DNA from: Kribbella italica
GTDB taxonomy: Bacteria; Actinomycetota; Actinomycetes; Propionibacteriales; Kribbellaceae
DNA: 64,000 bases
Reading direction: 5' to 3'
Assembly: GCF_014205135.1 (NCBI RefSeq)
Contig: NZ_JACHMY010000001.1
Coordinates: 4,216,001-4,280,000, forward strand
The position numbers were made by a program, and so were the translations under genes. Below, piece after piece: positions 12,501-17,968 of the stretch (position 1 is its first letter; the number at the start of each line of letters is the position of its first letter). The notes under the pieces were generated by a model. That model was given only the letters and a program-made list of their open reading frames with translations. It was not told the origin of the DNA and did not search any database.

Positions 12501-12764
12501 GAGACGGCCGGCCTGCGGTGCGATGCCATGACGGCCGCTCCGACACGGGGCCGTCTCGACGTCGAGGCGCTCGTGATCGCTTCGGACGCGACTCACACCC
12601 CCCGAGTGGCGGAGCTGGGTCGGGAGGACGCGCTGGGCTGGGACGGTTATCTGACCAACTACTCGTTCTTCGTCGCCGAGGACGAAGACCACCAGTCCAT
12701 CGTCGAGCCCGATTCCGGTCTCCCGAAATGGGGCCCGCGACTCACGACGTTGCTGGTCAGGTGA
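3579..12764 (+). CDS. Siderophore non-ribosomal peptide synthetase, C-A-T-C-(E remnant)-C-A-T-TE
   Basis: The protein is ~3060 aa. Domains by nt: C1 ~3610-4800, A1 ~4850-6270, T1 ~6300-6540, C2 ~6590-7900, truncated epimerisation-like remnant ~7960-8760, C3 ~8810-10130, A2 ~10170-11720, T2 ~11740-12000, TE ~12050-12764. Both A domains have TSGTTG and NGKLDRR/TGKLDRR; both T domains have LGGHSL; the TE has GWSYGG. The C1 motif is NILLVDG (no HH), C2 is HHIVTDA, C3 is EHILLDG. The A1 pocket reads roughly V-D-T-V-I-S-F-G-D-K, resembling beta-alanine codes; A2 has D-A-E with L-I-N-K, resembling N5-hydroxyornithine codes. GTG at 3579 is preferred because GAGAGAAG precedes it and it clears the iron box; GTG 3546 has no room for a ribosome site. 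The 3' end overlaps the convergent monooxygenase by 8 nt. Confidence 0.93.
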   Translation: MPPLTAFDHVELTASQRGNWVARSLAPESSVFSAGQLIWLDGPIDPAVFASSVSTAFSETDALRVRFGDEEGVPFQYVDTATTLATEIVDAGHSDDRIRAMAREQLTAAAEPTTSSTLVRRDDGRWAWILVTNILLVDGYSISLFVRRVAELYAGDPVPDRWFGDLKNVLGTTAEDDDTYWSGVLGIDNAGHEGAEDLSDAFVSSSQPVVVPIPDDTYSKVQQFARTARVSWTDSLIAFWGVYNALIDSRDYLAVRVPLMLRDDRESLRTPSALSRSVPVVAELSPYYTFTDVLKIVADQLKNSRRHAAVEDHQIARAWPSGQASFLALPTINIRLFESTPALGHSETISTGPVGSLDLAVYRSPDIGLRLELSAGSTTKDPHLHAEQFSRFLTAALDEQTLHELSTGFTPGTDGPDPSWALEVAPVTVDALLRDRVQAGPDVVAVVADGTELTYGELDARVNALAHQLVDDGVQVGDRVAVTMTRSVDLVVALAAVLRAGAAYVPIDPAYPAERIKHILDLAAPAAVITEVQQPQGEKTPPVLARPLNDLDAAAVIFTSGTTGNPKGVVLSHRALVNRLAWGQRILNYGPDDVALSKSGVGFVDAVTELFGPLIAGTRTIVVPTETAQDPTGLLATIARHRVTHLLTVPSLADVLVRHDDAIAALASVRYWISSGEALTQSTANTMQTAAPQAELLNFYGSTEVTGDGTTATITDTKNTPIGVPVANTTARVLDAWLRPVPVGVAGELYLGGVQLADGYVARAAQTADRFVAADDGTRLYRTGDVVRWNAQGQLDYLGRSDDQVKIRGYRIEPAEIRAVLEQHSRVTGAAIATFDHPAGGKYLAAYVTTEAKDAALFDVLREQVAQSMPDYMVPTTFTRLDRFPVTANGKLDRRALPQPDLAAGTAGGRTPETGTEIALAGIFRDVLHLDNDLGVDSDFFRLGGHSLLAARVVARANALLDTALTLRDVFDHPRISELARIADNTTATGTPATRIGDLPRPDLLPVSYGQQALWFTEQIAGRPIYRTEVVLQAGAHLDLDALATAIRRIVARHQILRTVLVPDEEASSLLQVIHPAPDEDAKVLEVEHVGPGLLDDKIAQVAALPLDFTSEFGLKFHLLRHSDGDVLVAYGHHIVTDADSFGTLIHELNEFYLEAATGTSAAVAPLPTQYADFAVWQRHVLGNRKDPESRYQADLQYWQDVLSDLPTETALPLDQSRDGSDGRTIRPATTSLTSDETATVDELLVEHKATPLQALIAAFSLALWDEGAGEAVPVGTPASLRDQPELQDLIGYFVNTVVVRADIDADTGFAQTLLRCRDRMLEAADHKLVPFEHVVEAVNPPRRVGISPLFQVMAAYVDRGGDLGTAPPLTNYASTTADGPLAAQPALFDLVSSIERLDSGAFGMNLNAARELFSADTTSRLLRNTARFLVLGARHPEVTVKQLAQIVRAGDGAVDVGDTRQFRVPLEDFDLGAAPLWRAAIDQVGLGLRLAIRDNGAGELVAETNNPELLDAVREKLTELVAAYQAKIPMVVVPSARATADYSDDELTAILDDPFWEDWVDQLAGVTTGPAASSANETSLRSIVLTAVAKALGEADLLVELHESDGPLLTRKFPVVLPDTGLSPERAAEYTALAGHPRFGRFFDDVPIPSIRVGVFRSQAELITEAPEDGLGIHVLVADGSVRVWVESAQVDTEALAGAITEEIGAAGIPASGNERREAFTLRRADRVTLTPAEEESIRARYGQDAQILPLAPLQRGLFYHLLRSQESDDHNTYVSQILRQIAGDLDPGRMKASIASAMKRYPNLQAAFVPPGDVQVIPSGVEVPVRVIRLDEWGGLGIDVEQFLAAERGEPFDFQTPPLIRFTLLEHDHQAWTVVMSFEHILLDGWSINAILAEILSIYADDGYADRVRPASFRSYLDWVDDQDPDAAYRAWDGYLAELTGPTLLCPDFVDAGDAQGKTGELHLDLSPAEAAMVFGSARDAKVTVGTLLQTAWGIALSRLTGSNDVVFGNTVSGRPPLLPDADRIIGLLFNTVPMRVQLPPFATNRQLLARVQADQLLVIDHPQAALTQIQTNAGVPVLFDTLFVVQNVPLGTTDGSDTAGLKVVGAKVDDSTHYPVTFAIDPEERDGSATVHVRLSYRQDVFDAPAAELLLKRYVQVLVALTRRLDEPVGTLSALLPDETTPHTGIAADLVREIEPVTVAELLHRQVLLSGSETALVAGDQHFTFGEFFAAVNRYARLLLEAGVRPEHRVALLLPRDERTVIAMFAVFAIGAAYVPVDAELPDERIGYMVEIAEPTVTLVTGRDVDRLTGAVGTVIDLDSPTTLDRLAQLATDPITAAERGGQISLDNLAYIIFTSGTTGRPKGVAVGYRGLTNMYVNHVEKIFDRVVDHQRGRRMKIAHTTSFSFDASWEQLFWLLNGHEVHVIDEEMRRDHQRLLAHYDEVCMDGFDVTPSYGQLLVEEGLLERDRPAGRSVASDAAGVVFVSLGGEAVPDRLWQQLRDAPGVESYNLYGPTEYTINALGADLADSTTSSVGTPIFNTRAYILDENLQPALPGVAGELYLAGEGTARGYWGQSALTAERFVACPWEPAERMYRTGDLARWNDDGMIGFLGRADEQIKIRGYRIEPDEIRDVVQEFPEVTRAEVVAFEHSTGLQLAAYYSTTADHDISESLRHHLAKYLPDYMVPAALVVVDSFPLTPTGKLDRRALPPADVAASGVGAGRALESATELALAAIFREVLDLDEELLLGAASDFFRLGGHSLAAMRLASKMNRTFPVAVAMRDVITASTIGELSSVVDAKLQDAEPEVDITAIATRFVPSLNGRNVFCAHPKFGASFMYAELSSYLPHGVGLVGIDDPAIVGLDLEFDDLEALASAYADVIQGLQPTGPYELLGWSYGGHIMFAVARQLLARGERVETLVIVDAMPAGSEDSTERAVRPGTGDSMREEMLKAFGEEAFNELLADAKQLKAVETAGLRCDAMTAAPTRGRLDVEALVIASDATHTPRVAELGREDALGWDGYLTNYSFFVAEDEDHQSIVEPDSGLPKWGPRLTTLLVR

Positions 12765-13974
12765 TGGCGGCGGCGTCCTGGAGGCTGTCGAACAAGGCCG
12801 CGCGCCGCATGTAGGCGCGGGCCGTGTCGAGATTCTCGGCGGTGCGGCGCAAGGCGTCGAAGTTCTGGCGCCGTACCTCGGGATCGCGTTCCTCCAGCAG
12901 CCGCTTGTTGGCGATCGTCTGGGCCTGGACGTAGTTCACCGCGGCATGGCGACGCTGGCGGCTGTACAGGTCGAGCACGTCGTCGCCGGCCTGACCGGTG
13001 ATCACCGCCGCGAGCTTGTCCGTCAGGTTGATGGCGTCATGGATCCCGCCGTTCATGCCCATGCCGCCGATCGGGTTGTTGACGTGCGCGCTGTCACCGG
13101 CGAGCAGGATGCGTCCCTGCCGGAAGGTCGCGGCCACGCGCTGATTGACGCCGTACACGTTGATGTACTCGACGTGGTACGGGCCGGCCTTCGGGAGGAA
13201 CTTCTGCAGCCGTTGCTCGACGCGGGCCGGCGACAAGGCGGTGGCGTCGTCCTCGGCGTGGCCGATCGGCAGAATCACCCGCCAGAGCCCCGCGGCGGAT
13301 TCTCCGCGGACCTTGAACACGTTGGCCCACTCGTCGGGGTCGGAGAAGTAGTTGCGGAACGACAGCTCCGGCTTGATGGTCCTGAGGTCGACGCTGGTCG
13401 CAATCTTGATGAACCGCTCCTGGTAGGTGAATCCTTCGAACTCGATCCCGGCGAGCTTGCGCACCGTCGACCGGCCACCGTCACAGCCGACGACATAGGC
13501 CACCGACATCCGTTCGGTGCCCGCGGGTGAGGTGTACTCCACCTCGATGCCGTTCGCGGTCTCGGTCAGACCGGTCAGCGTGTGGGAGAACCGTACGTCG
13601 AAGTCGGACTCGCCCGCGTACTCCTCGGCGATGGCGGCGGTCAGTTTGTACTGCTCGTACTGCAGGACGTACGGGAACCGGAGCTCCTCGAGTCGGCCGA
13701 GATCGAACTCCGCCACGACCTCGCCGGTCGGCCGGTCGTGGAAGCGATAGGTGCTCGAGAGCAGGCTGTGGTCCCGGATCCTCTCGGTGACGCCCAGGTC
13801 GTCGAGCATCTCCAGGGTGCTCGGATGGATGGTCGCCGCGCGCTGGTCCTTCACCGGTGCCGGCTCCGACTCGACGACGGTCACCGGAATGCCCCGCCGG
13901 TTCAGCGCCAGCGCGCAGACCATGCCGACGGGGCCCGCGCCCACGATGAGGACACGTGTCTTCTCGGTCGGCAT
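12757..13974 (-). CDS. Class A FAD-dependent aromatic-type monooxygenase
   Basis: The 405-aa protein has the family fingerprints: N-terminal GxGxxG (GAGPVG, ~11-16), the DG motif (CDGGRSTVRK, ~165) and the second FAD motif (GDSAHVNNPIGGMGMNGG, ~295). Class A flavin monooxygenases use NAD(P)H and O2 to hydroxylate aromatic or similarly activated rings. It is the last gene of the siderophore operon, 4 nt after the AMP ligase, so tailoring of the starter acid is the natural guess. No DHB or salicylate synthesis genes are nearby, so it may itself create the iron-binding phenol. The substrate is not readable from sequence. Confidence 0.85.
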   Translation of the reverse strand: MPTEKTRVLIVGAGPVGMVCALALNRRGIPVTVVESEPAPVKDQRAATIHPSTLEMLDDLGVTERIRDHSLLSSTYRFHDRPTGEVVAEFDLGRLEELRFPYVLQYEQYKLTAAIAEEYAGESDFDVRFSHTLTGLTETANGIEVEYTSPAGTERMSVAYVVGCDGGRSTVRKLAGIEFEGFTYQERFIKIATSVDLRTIKPELSFRNYFSDPDEWANVFKVRGESAAGLWRVILPIGHAEDDATALSPARVEQRLQKFLPKAGPYHVEYINVYGVNQRVAATFRQGRILLAGDSAHVNNPIGGMGMNGGIHDAINLTDKLAAVITGQAGDDVLDLYSRQRRHAAVNYVQAQTIANKRLLEERDPEVRRQNFDALRRTAENLDTARAYMRRAALFDSLQDAAAIT

Positions 13975-13978
13975 GCGT

Positions 13979-15604
13979 CTAGTTCAGCTCACGCTGCAGA
14001 CGCTTGCTGACCTTGCCGACCGCCGTGTACGGGAACTCGTCGACGACCTCCACGACGTCGGGAAGCTTGAACGTGGCGAGGCCCTTGTCGCGCAGGAACT
14101 GGCGCAGTTTGCCCAAGGCGAGCTCGGCCGCGCTCTCCGGCGACCGGGGAATCAGGTAGGCCTTGACTCGTTCACCGAGTACGTCGTCGTCGATGCCGAC
14201 GACGGAGACGTTGTGGACGCCGGCGTGCGTGAGCAGCGCGTTCTCCAGCTCCTCGGGCGCGATCTTCTCGCCGCCGCGGTTGATCTGGTCCTTCGACCGG
14301 CCGACGACCCGGATGAATCCGCGCTCGTCGCGCTCGACGATGTCACCGGTGCGGTAGAAACCGTCGCTGGTGAACGCCAGCGCGTTCTGCTCGGGGTTGC
14401 GGTAGTAGCCGCGGATCACCGACGGTCCGCGGGTCAGCAAGTGACCAGGTGCGCCGGGTGGTACGTCGTTCCCCTCGTCGTCGATGACCTGGATCTCGTC
14501 GGCCGCCGAGGCCGGGATGCCCTGGTAGCGCACGCTGGTGGCCCGATCGACGTCGGCAGGATTGCTGACGACCAGGCCCTCGCCCATCCCGAAGCTCTGC
14601 GACAGCTGTACGCCGAACTCCGGCTCGACCCGGCTCGCCACCGCTTCGACCAGTTTCGCGCCGCCGCACATGAGCACCTTCAAGCTGGACAGGTCGTAGG
14701 ACTTCCGCAGCGAGGAGTTCAGCCAGGCCAGCAGGATCGGAGGGACCAGCGAAACGCGGGTCACCCCGTGCTTCTCGATCAGCGGGAACGCCGTGTCGGG
14801 ACTGCCGTTCGGTGCGATCACGATGGTGGCGCCCACGCTGAACGCACCGAGGAACCCGGGCGAACGCGTCGACATGCTGTGGCAGATCGGGATCACCAGC
14901 AGATGCACGGTGCGCTCGGTGATGCCGCGTTCCCCGACACTTCGCCGCAGGGCGTAGCCGTACGTCTGGTGAGTGTGCGGCATCAGCTTCGGAACGCCCG
15001 TCGTACCGCCTGACATCTGCAGCAGCGCGACGTCCTGCGGGCTGCACCGGCGGACGTGCTCGAGCGATCCTTTCGACTGCAACGCCTCGTACTCGGCGCC
15101 GCCGCCATCACGTTCGAGGACGACGGTGTGCTCCAGCTGGGGCCAGCGCTGCTTCAGGTTGGCGGCCATCGCCGCGAGATCGGTGCCGCTGTCCGAGGCG
15201 ACCGTGATGTAGGCCCGCGCCTCGCCGATCTCGATGAAGTGCTCGATCTCGGCCCGCCGGTGCGCGACGGGAGCGACGATCGGAACCGCCCCGATCTCCC
15301 ACAGGGCGAAGACGAAGGCGATGTACTCGTAGATGTTCGGCAGATGGACCACCACCCGGTCGCCACGGTTCAGCCCCAGGTCCTGCAGGCCTGCCGCGAG
15401 GCGCAGCACCTCGTCCGTGAGCTGCGCATAGCTCAACTCGGCCTTGCGGTCGATGACGGCGAGCTTGTCGGGACAGCGCTCCGCGGTGGCGAACAGCAGC
15501 TCCGGAAGCGTCTGATCGCGCCAGTATCCCTGGGCGAGGTACTCGGCTGCCGTCTCCGGCGGAAACGGGACGACCCCGTCGAGGGCCAGCGGTTCGATGC
15601 TCAT
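13979..15604 (-). CDS. Aryl-acid AMP ligase (EntE/DhbE-like) with altered pocket
   Basis: The 541-aa stand-alone adenylation enzyme has MSGGTTGVPK (~197-206), the HTHxxY segment typical of EntE/DhbE, YRTGD near 365 in spirit (FYRTGDIV) and the C-terminal lysine motif (AVGKVSKR). Where DhbE reads HNYPLSSPG, this protein reads HSMSTRSPG (H242-S243-M244): the Asn contacting the aryl acid in DHB and salicylate ligases is Ser. The FGMAEG segment is FGMGEG. The substrate is therefore probably not plain 2,3-DHB or salicylate. ATG at 15604 overlaps the hydrolase stop (ATGA). No aryl carrier protein is encoded in the window, so the acyl acceptor is elsewhere or is unusual. Confidence 0.85.
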   Translation of the reverse strand: MSIEPLALDGVVPFPPETAAEYLAQGYWRDQTLPELLFATAERCPDKLAVIDRKAELSYAQLTDEVLRLAAGLQDLGLNRGDRVVVHLPNIYEYIAFVFALWEIGAVPIVAPVAHRRAEIEHFIEIGEARAYITVASDSGTDLAAMAANLKQRWPQLEHTVVLERDGGGAEYEALQSKGSLEHVRRCSPQDVALLQMSGGTTGVPKLMPHTHQTYGYALRRSVGERGITERTVHLLVIPICHSMSTRSPGFLGAFSVGATIVIAPNGSPDTAFPLIEKHGVTRVSLVPPILLAWLNSSLRKSYDLSSLKVLMCGGAKLVEAVASRVEPEFGVQLSQSFGMGEGLVVSNPADVDRATSVRYQGIPASAADEIQVIDDEGNDVPPGAPGHLLTRGPSVIRGYYRNPEQNALAFTSDGFYRTGDIVERDERGFIRVVGRSKDQINRGGEKIAPEELENALLTHAGVHNVSVVGIDDDVLGERVKAYLIPRSPESAAELALGKLRQFLRDKGLATFKLPDVVEVVDEFPYTAVGKVSKRLQRELN

Positions 15605-16449
15605 GGGTTTCCTTCGAGGGGATGTCTCCCTGGCCGCTCGGCCAGGAAGTCGAGGATCAACTGGTTGACCTTCTGCGGCTGCTCGAGGTAGCCGAAGTGG
15701 CCGGCGTCGGGGATCTCGGCGTACTGCGCGCCCGGTACGGCGTCGGCGACCTCGCGGCACAGGTAGGGCGGGATCAGCCGGTCGTCGGCGAAGCCGAGGA
15801 CGAGCAGCGGCCTCGCGATCGCCTCGTACGCCGCGAGCCGGTTCTCGAGCTGGGCGGACACCTCGAGCTGACCGCGTTTGCCGGAATCCATCGGTCCCGC
15901 CGAGTAGGCCAGGACATCGAGCCAGTCCCGTGCCTTGGCGGGATCGTTCAAGGTCGCGGGAGACAGGTTCACGATCGCGTCGAGTGCGGCCTTGTACTCG
16001 GCCGGCAACGCCACGGACGTGTCGAACAGCTGTCGCTCGCCGGCGGTCAGGCGCCGGTTCACCTCGCCGAGGCGCCCGTGCGCCGCCATCGCCACCACTC
16101 GCCGTACGAGCTCCGGGCGACTCAGCGCCAGCTCTTGTACGACGCGCGCGCCCAGCGACGTTCCGACCACGTGCGCGGGACCACCGAGGTGCTCGATCAG
16201 CTGGGCGACATCGTCGACCAGGTCGTCGATCGTCATCCGGGGGAAGTCGGTGTCTGCCTGCCGAGGCATCGGGCTGATCCCGCGGGCGTCGAAGGTCGCC
16301 ACCCGGTACCCGGCGCCGACCAGCGCCGGGACCTGGTGCAAGGTCCACACGTTGCCCTTCGCGCCGGTGCCCATCACGAGGACGACGAGGTCGCCGTCGC
16401 CAGCCACGTCGTACCTCAGCTCCAGGCCGCCGACCGGCAGGACCGGCAT
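15601..16449 (-). CDS. Alpha/beta-hydrolase in siderophore operon
   Basis: The ~282-aa single-domain alpha/beta-hydrolase has nucleophile elbow GTSLG (~Ser102), a likely acid Asp in GFADDRLIPP and the catalytic His in DAGHFGYLEQP. There is no signal peptide, so it is cytoplasmic. ATG 16449 is chosen because GGGAG lies about 6 nt upstream; a GTG two codons earlier is possible. It sits between the DapB paralogue and the AMP ligase in one operon. It could be a type II thioesterase, a ferric-siderophore hydrolase releasing iron, or a precursor-pathway esterase; the sequence does not decide. Confidence 0.8.
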   Translation of the reverse strand: MPVLPVGGLELRYDVAGDGDLVVLVMGTGAKGNVWTLHQVPALVGAGYRVATFDARGISPMPRQADTDFPRMTIDDLVDDVAQLIEHLGGPAHVVGTSLGARVVQELALSRPELVRRVVAMAAHGRLGEVNRRLTAGERQLFDTSVALPAEYKAALDAIVNLSPATLNDPAKARDWLDVLAYSAGPMDSGKRGQLEVSAQLENRLAAYEAIARPLLVLGFADDRLIPPYLCREVADAVPGAQYAEIPDAGHFGYLEQPQKVNQLILDFLAERPGRHPLEGNP

Positions 16450-16488
16450 CAGCACTCCCTCTTCACTGGTCGGGCTGATGCCTGTGGG

Positions 16489-17235
16489 TCAGCCCAGGCT
16501 CAGTACGGCGTCGAGCCCGACCGTCACTCCGGTGAGCGTCGGGACGGCACGCAGCGCGGTGAGCACGCCGGGCATCAGGGACTCGCGGGTCACGGAGTCG
16601 TAGCGCAGCTTCAGAATCTCGCCGTCGACCCCGAACAGCACCTCTTGCGACGACATGAATCCACGAACCCGGACCGAGTGGACACCGACTCCCTCGATCC
16701 GCCCGCCGCGCGCGCCGTGCGGGTCGAGGTAGGTGGCGTCGGGTGACGGGGCACAGCCCGCCGCGGCGCGAGCGCGACCGATCAACTCGGCCGTGTGCAG
16801 GGCCGTTCCCGAGGGCGCGTCCACCTTGCCCGGGTGATGCATCTCGACGATCTCGACCGACTCGAAGAACGGGGCGGCCTGGGTGGCGAACTTGGTCAGC
16901 AGCACCGCACCGACCGAGAAGTTCGGAACGACGAACACGTTGACGTCACTGTGGTCGACCAGCGCGGCGCGGATCTGCTCCACCGCCTGCTCGTCGAAAC
17001 CGGACGTCCCCACCACCACGTGGATCCCGTGCTTGATGCACCACTGGACCTGCTCGTGGGCAACGTCCGGCGGCGACCACACGAGCACGACCTCGGCGTT
17101 GTGGTCGACGATGCCCTGGACGTCGTCGTCGATGTCGATCTCGGCCACCATGGTCAGATCGGAGCTGGCCTCAATGGCGCGGACGGACGCCACGCCCATG
17201 CGCCCGCGGGCGCCCACCACAGCAATACGAGTCAT
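16489..17235 (-). CDS. DapB-family 4-hydroxy-tetrahydrodipicolinate reductase paralogue in siderophore operon
   Basis: The 248-aa protein has normal DapB length. It carries the nucleotide motif GARGRMG at the N-terminus, a C(S/T)GF-type loop (VGTSGF) and the complete catalytic stretch MHHPGKVDAPSGTA (~131-144). Differences from housekeeping DapB include VWSPP where DFTxP is usual. DapB reduces the DapA product in the lysine/diaminopimelate pathway with NAD(P)H. Finding it under an iron box inside a siderophore operon is unexpected. It may feed an aspartate-derived precursor or reduce a related cyclic imine. No dapA is adjacent. A lone housekeeping gene is possible but fits the iron box and neighbours less well. 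Confidence 0.88.
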   Translation of the reverse strand: MTRIAVVGARGRMGVASVRAIEASSDLTMVAEIDIDDDVQGIVDHNAEVVLVWSPPDVAHEQVQWCIKHGIHVVVGTSGFDEQAVEQIRAALVDHSDVNVFVVPNFSVGAVLLTKFATQAAPFFESVEIVEMHHPGKVDAPSGTALHTAELIGRARAAAGCAPSPDATYLDPHGARGGRIEGVGVHSVRVRGFMSSQEVLFGVDGEILKLRYDSVTRESLMPGVLTALRAVPTLTGVTVGLDAVLSLG

Positions 17236-17253
17236 ATGGGTAGCCTAACCTAA
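17235..17253. promoter_or_regulatory. Iron box at the dapB-like start codon
   Basis: TATGGGTAGCCTAACCTAA matches 16 of 19 positions of the DmdR/IdeR consensus, and its right 13 bases match perfectly. It abuts the ATG of the DapB paralogue, so repressor binding would block initiation there directly. The downstream genes (hydrolase, ligase, monooxygenase) then form an iron-controlled sub-operon. Confidence 0.78.
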
Positions 17254-17282
17254 CTTGATCGCGCGGCCCAGTGTCCTGGGTC

Positions 17283-17696
17283 TCACGCCAGGCGAGCAGA
17301 CAGCTGGTCGTCCGCCCCTGGAACGGGCTCGGCGAGGTCGTTGCCCAAGGCAATGATGCGGTTGGCGCCGTCGACGTGGACGACCTTGGGCTGGTAGCCG
17401 ATCAGCTCGGACTCCTCGGCCTGCACGAAGGACATGATGATCACCAGGTCACCGGGGTGGACGAGATGGGCCGCGGCGCCGTTGATGCAGATCTCGCCAC
17501 TTCCGGCCGGCCCGTTGATGATGTAGGTCTCGAGGCGGGCCCCGTTGGTGATGTCGACGACCTGCACTTTCTCGCCCTCCATCAGGCCGGCGGCCTGCGC
17601 GAGCTCTACATCGAGTGTCAGCGATCCGACGTAGTGCAGGTCGGCCTGGGTGACAGTGGCGCGGTGGATTTTTCCGCCCAGGACTTCGCGAAGCAT
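17283..17696 (-). CDS. panD: Aspartate 1-decarboxylase precursor (supplies beta-alanine)
   Basis: The 137-aa PanD is of usual length. It decarboxylates L-aspartate to beta-alanine using a pyruvoyl group formed by self-cleavage before a serine; the cleavage site is visible as YVGSLTL (Gly24-Ser25). ATG 17696 is preceded by GAGGAG and the protein aligns from MLREVLGGKIHRA; the longer reading frame upstream runs into mbtH in another frame and is rejected. The gene lies 14 nt after mbtH, in a siderophore operon rather than beside panB/panC. Together with the beta-alanine-like A1 pocket, this says it makes a siderophore building block. Confidence 0.93.
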   Translation of the reverse strand: MLREVLGGKIHRATVTQADLHYVGSLTLDVELAQAAGLMEGEKVQVVDITNGARLETYIINGPAGSGEICINGAAAHLVHPGDLVIIMSFVQAEESELIGYQPKVVHVDGANRIIALGNDLAEPVPGADDQLSARLA

Positions 17697-17710
17697 GTGG
17701 GGCTCCTCTA

Positions 17711-17947
17711 TCAGTTGTTGGAGGTGTACTGGGAAATGTGGTCGCGCAACGACTTCGGGCGGATGTCGGTCCAGTGCTCGTCGATCCAGTCGAGGACTTC
17801 CTGGCGCGGCCGGCCGGCGGGTTCGCCGTACGCGATGCTCCAGCCGGTCGGGACCGGCTTGAACGTCGGCCACAACGAGTGCTGCTCCTCGTGGTTGGTC
17901 AGCGCGTAGAAGGAACCGTTGTCGTCGTCGAACGGGTTCTGGGCCAT
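17711..17947 (-). CDS. MbtH-like protein (NRPS adenylation partner)
   Basis: The 78-aa protein carries the family signature: NxEEQxSLWP (NHEEQHSLWP, ~18-27), P-x-GW (PTGW), and the tail WxDxRPxSL (WTDIRPKSL). MbtH-like proteins bind NRPS A domains and are often needed for their solubility or activity. It lies between the ornithine hydroxylase and panD, and the A domains of the divergent NRPS are the obvious clients. Confidence 0.96.
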   Translation of the reverse strand: MAQNPFDDDNGSFYALTNHEEQHSLWPTFKPVPTGWSIAYGEPAGRPRQEVLDWIDEHWTDIRPKSLRDHISQYTSNN

Positions 17948-17968
17948 CGGTGCTGCTCCTCGTCGTTC

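Noticed and set aside
8622..12692. 1356-codon open frame antisense to the NRPS
   Set aside because: Mirror frame of a GC-rich gene; Arg/His/Gly-rich composition, no domain, and the opposite strand has clear NRPS motifs throughout.
17697..17873. N-terminal extension of PanD to 196 aa
   Set aside because: The extension is the mbtH sequence read in another frame; PanD homology and GAGGAG both point to ATG 17696.
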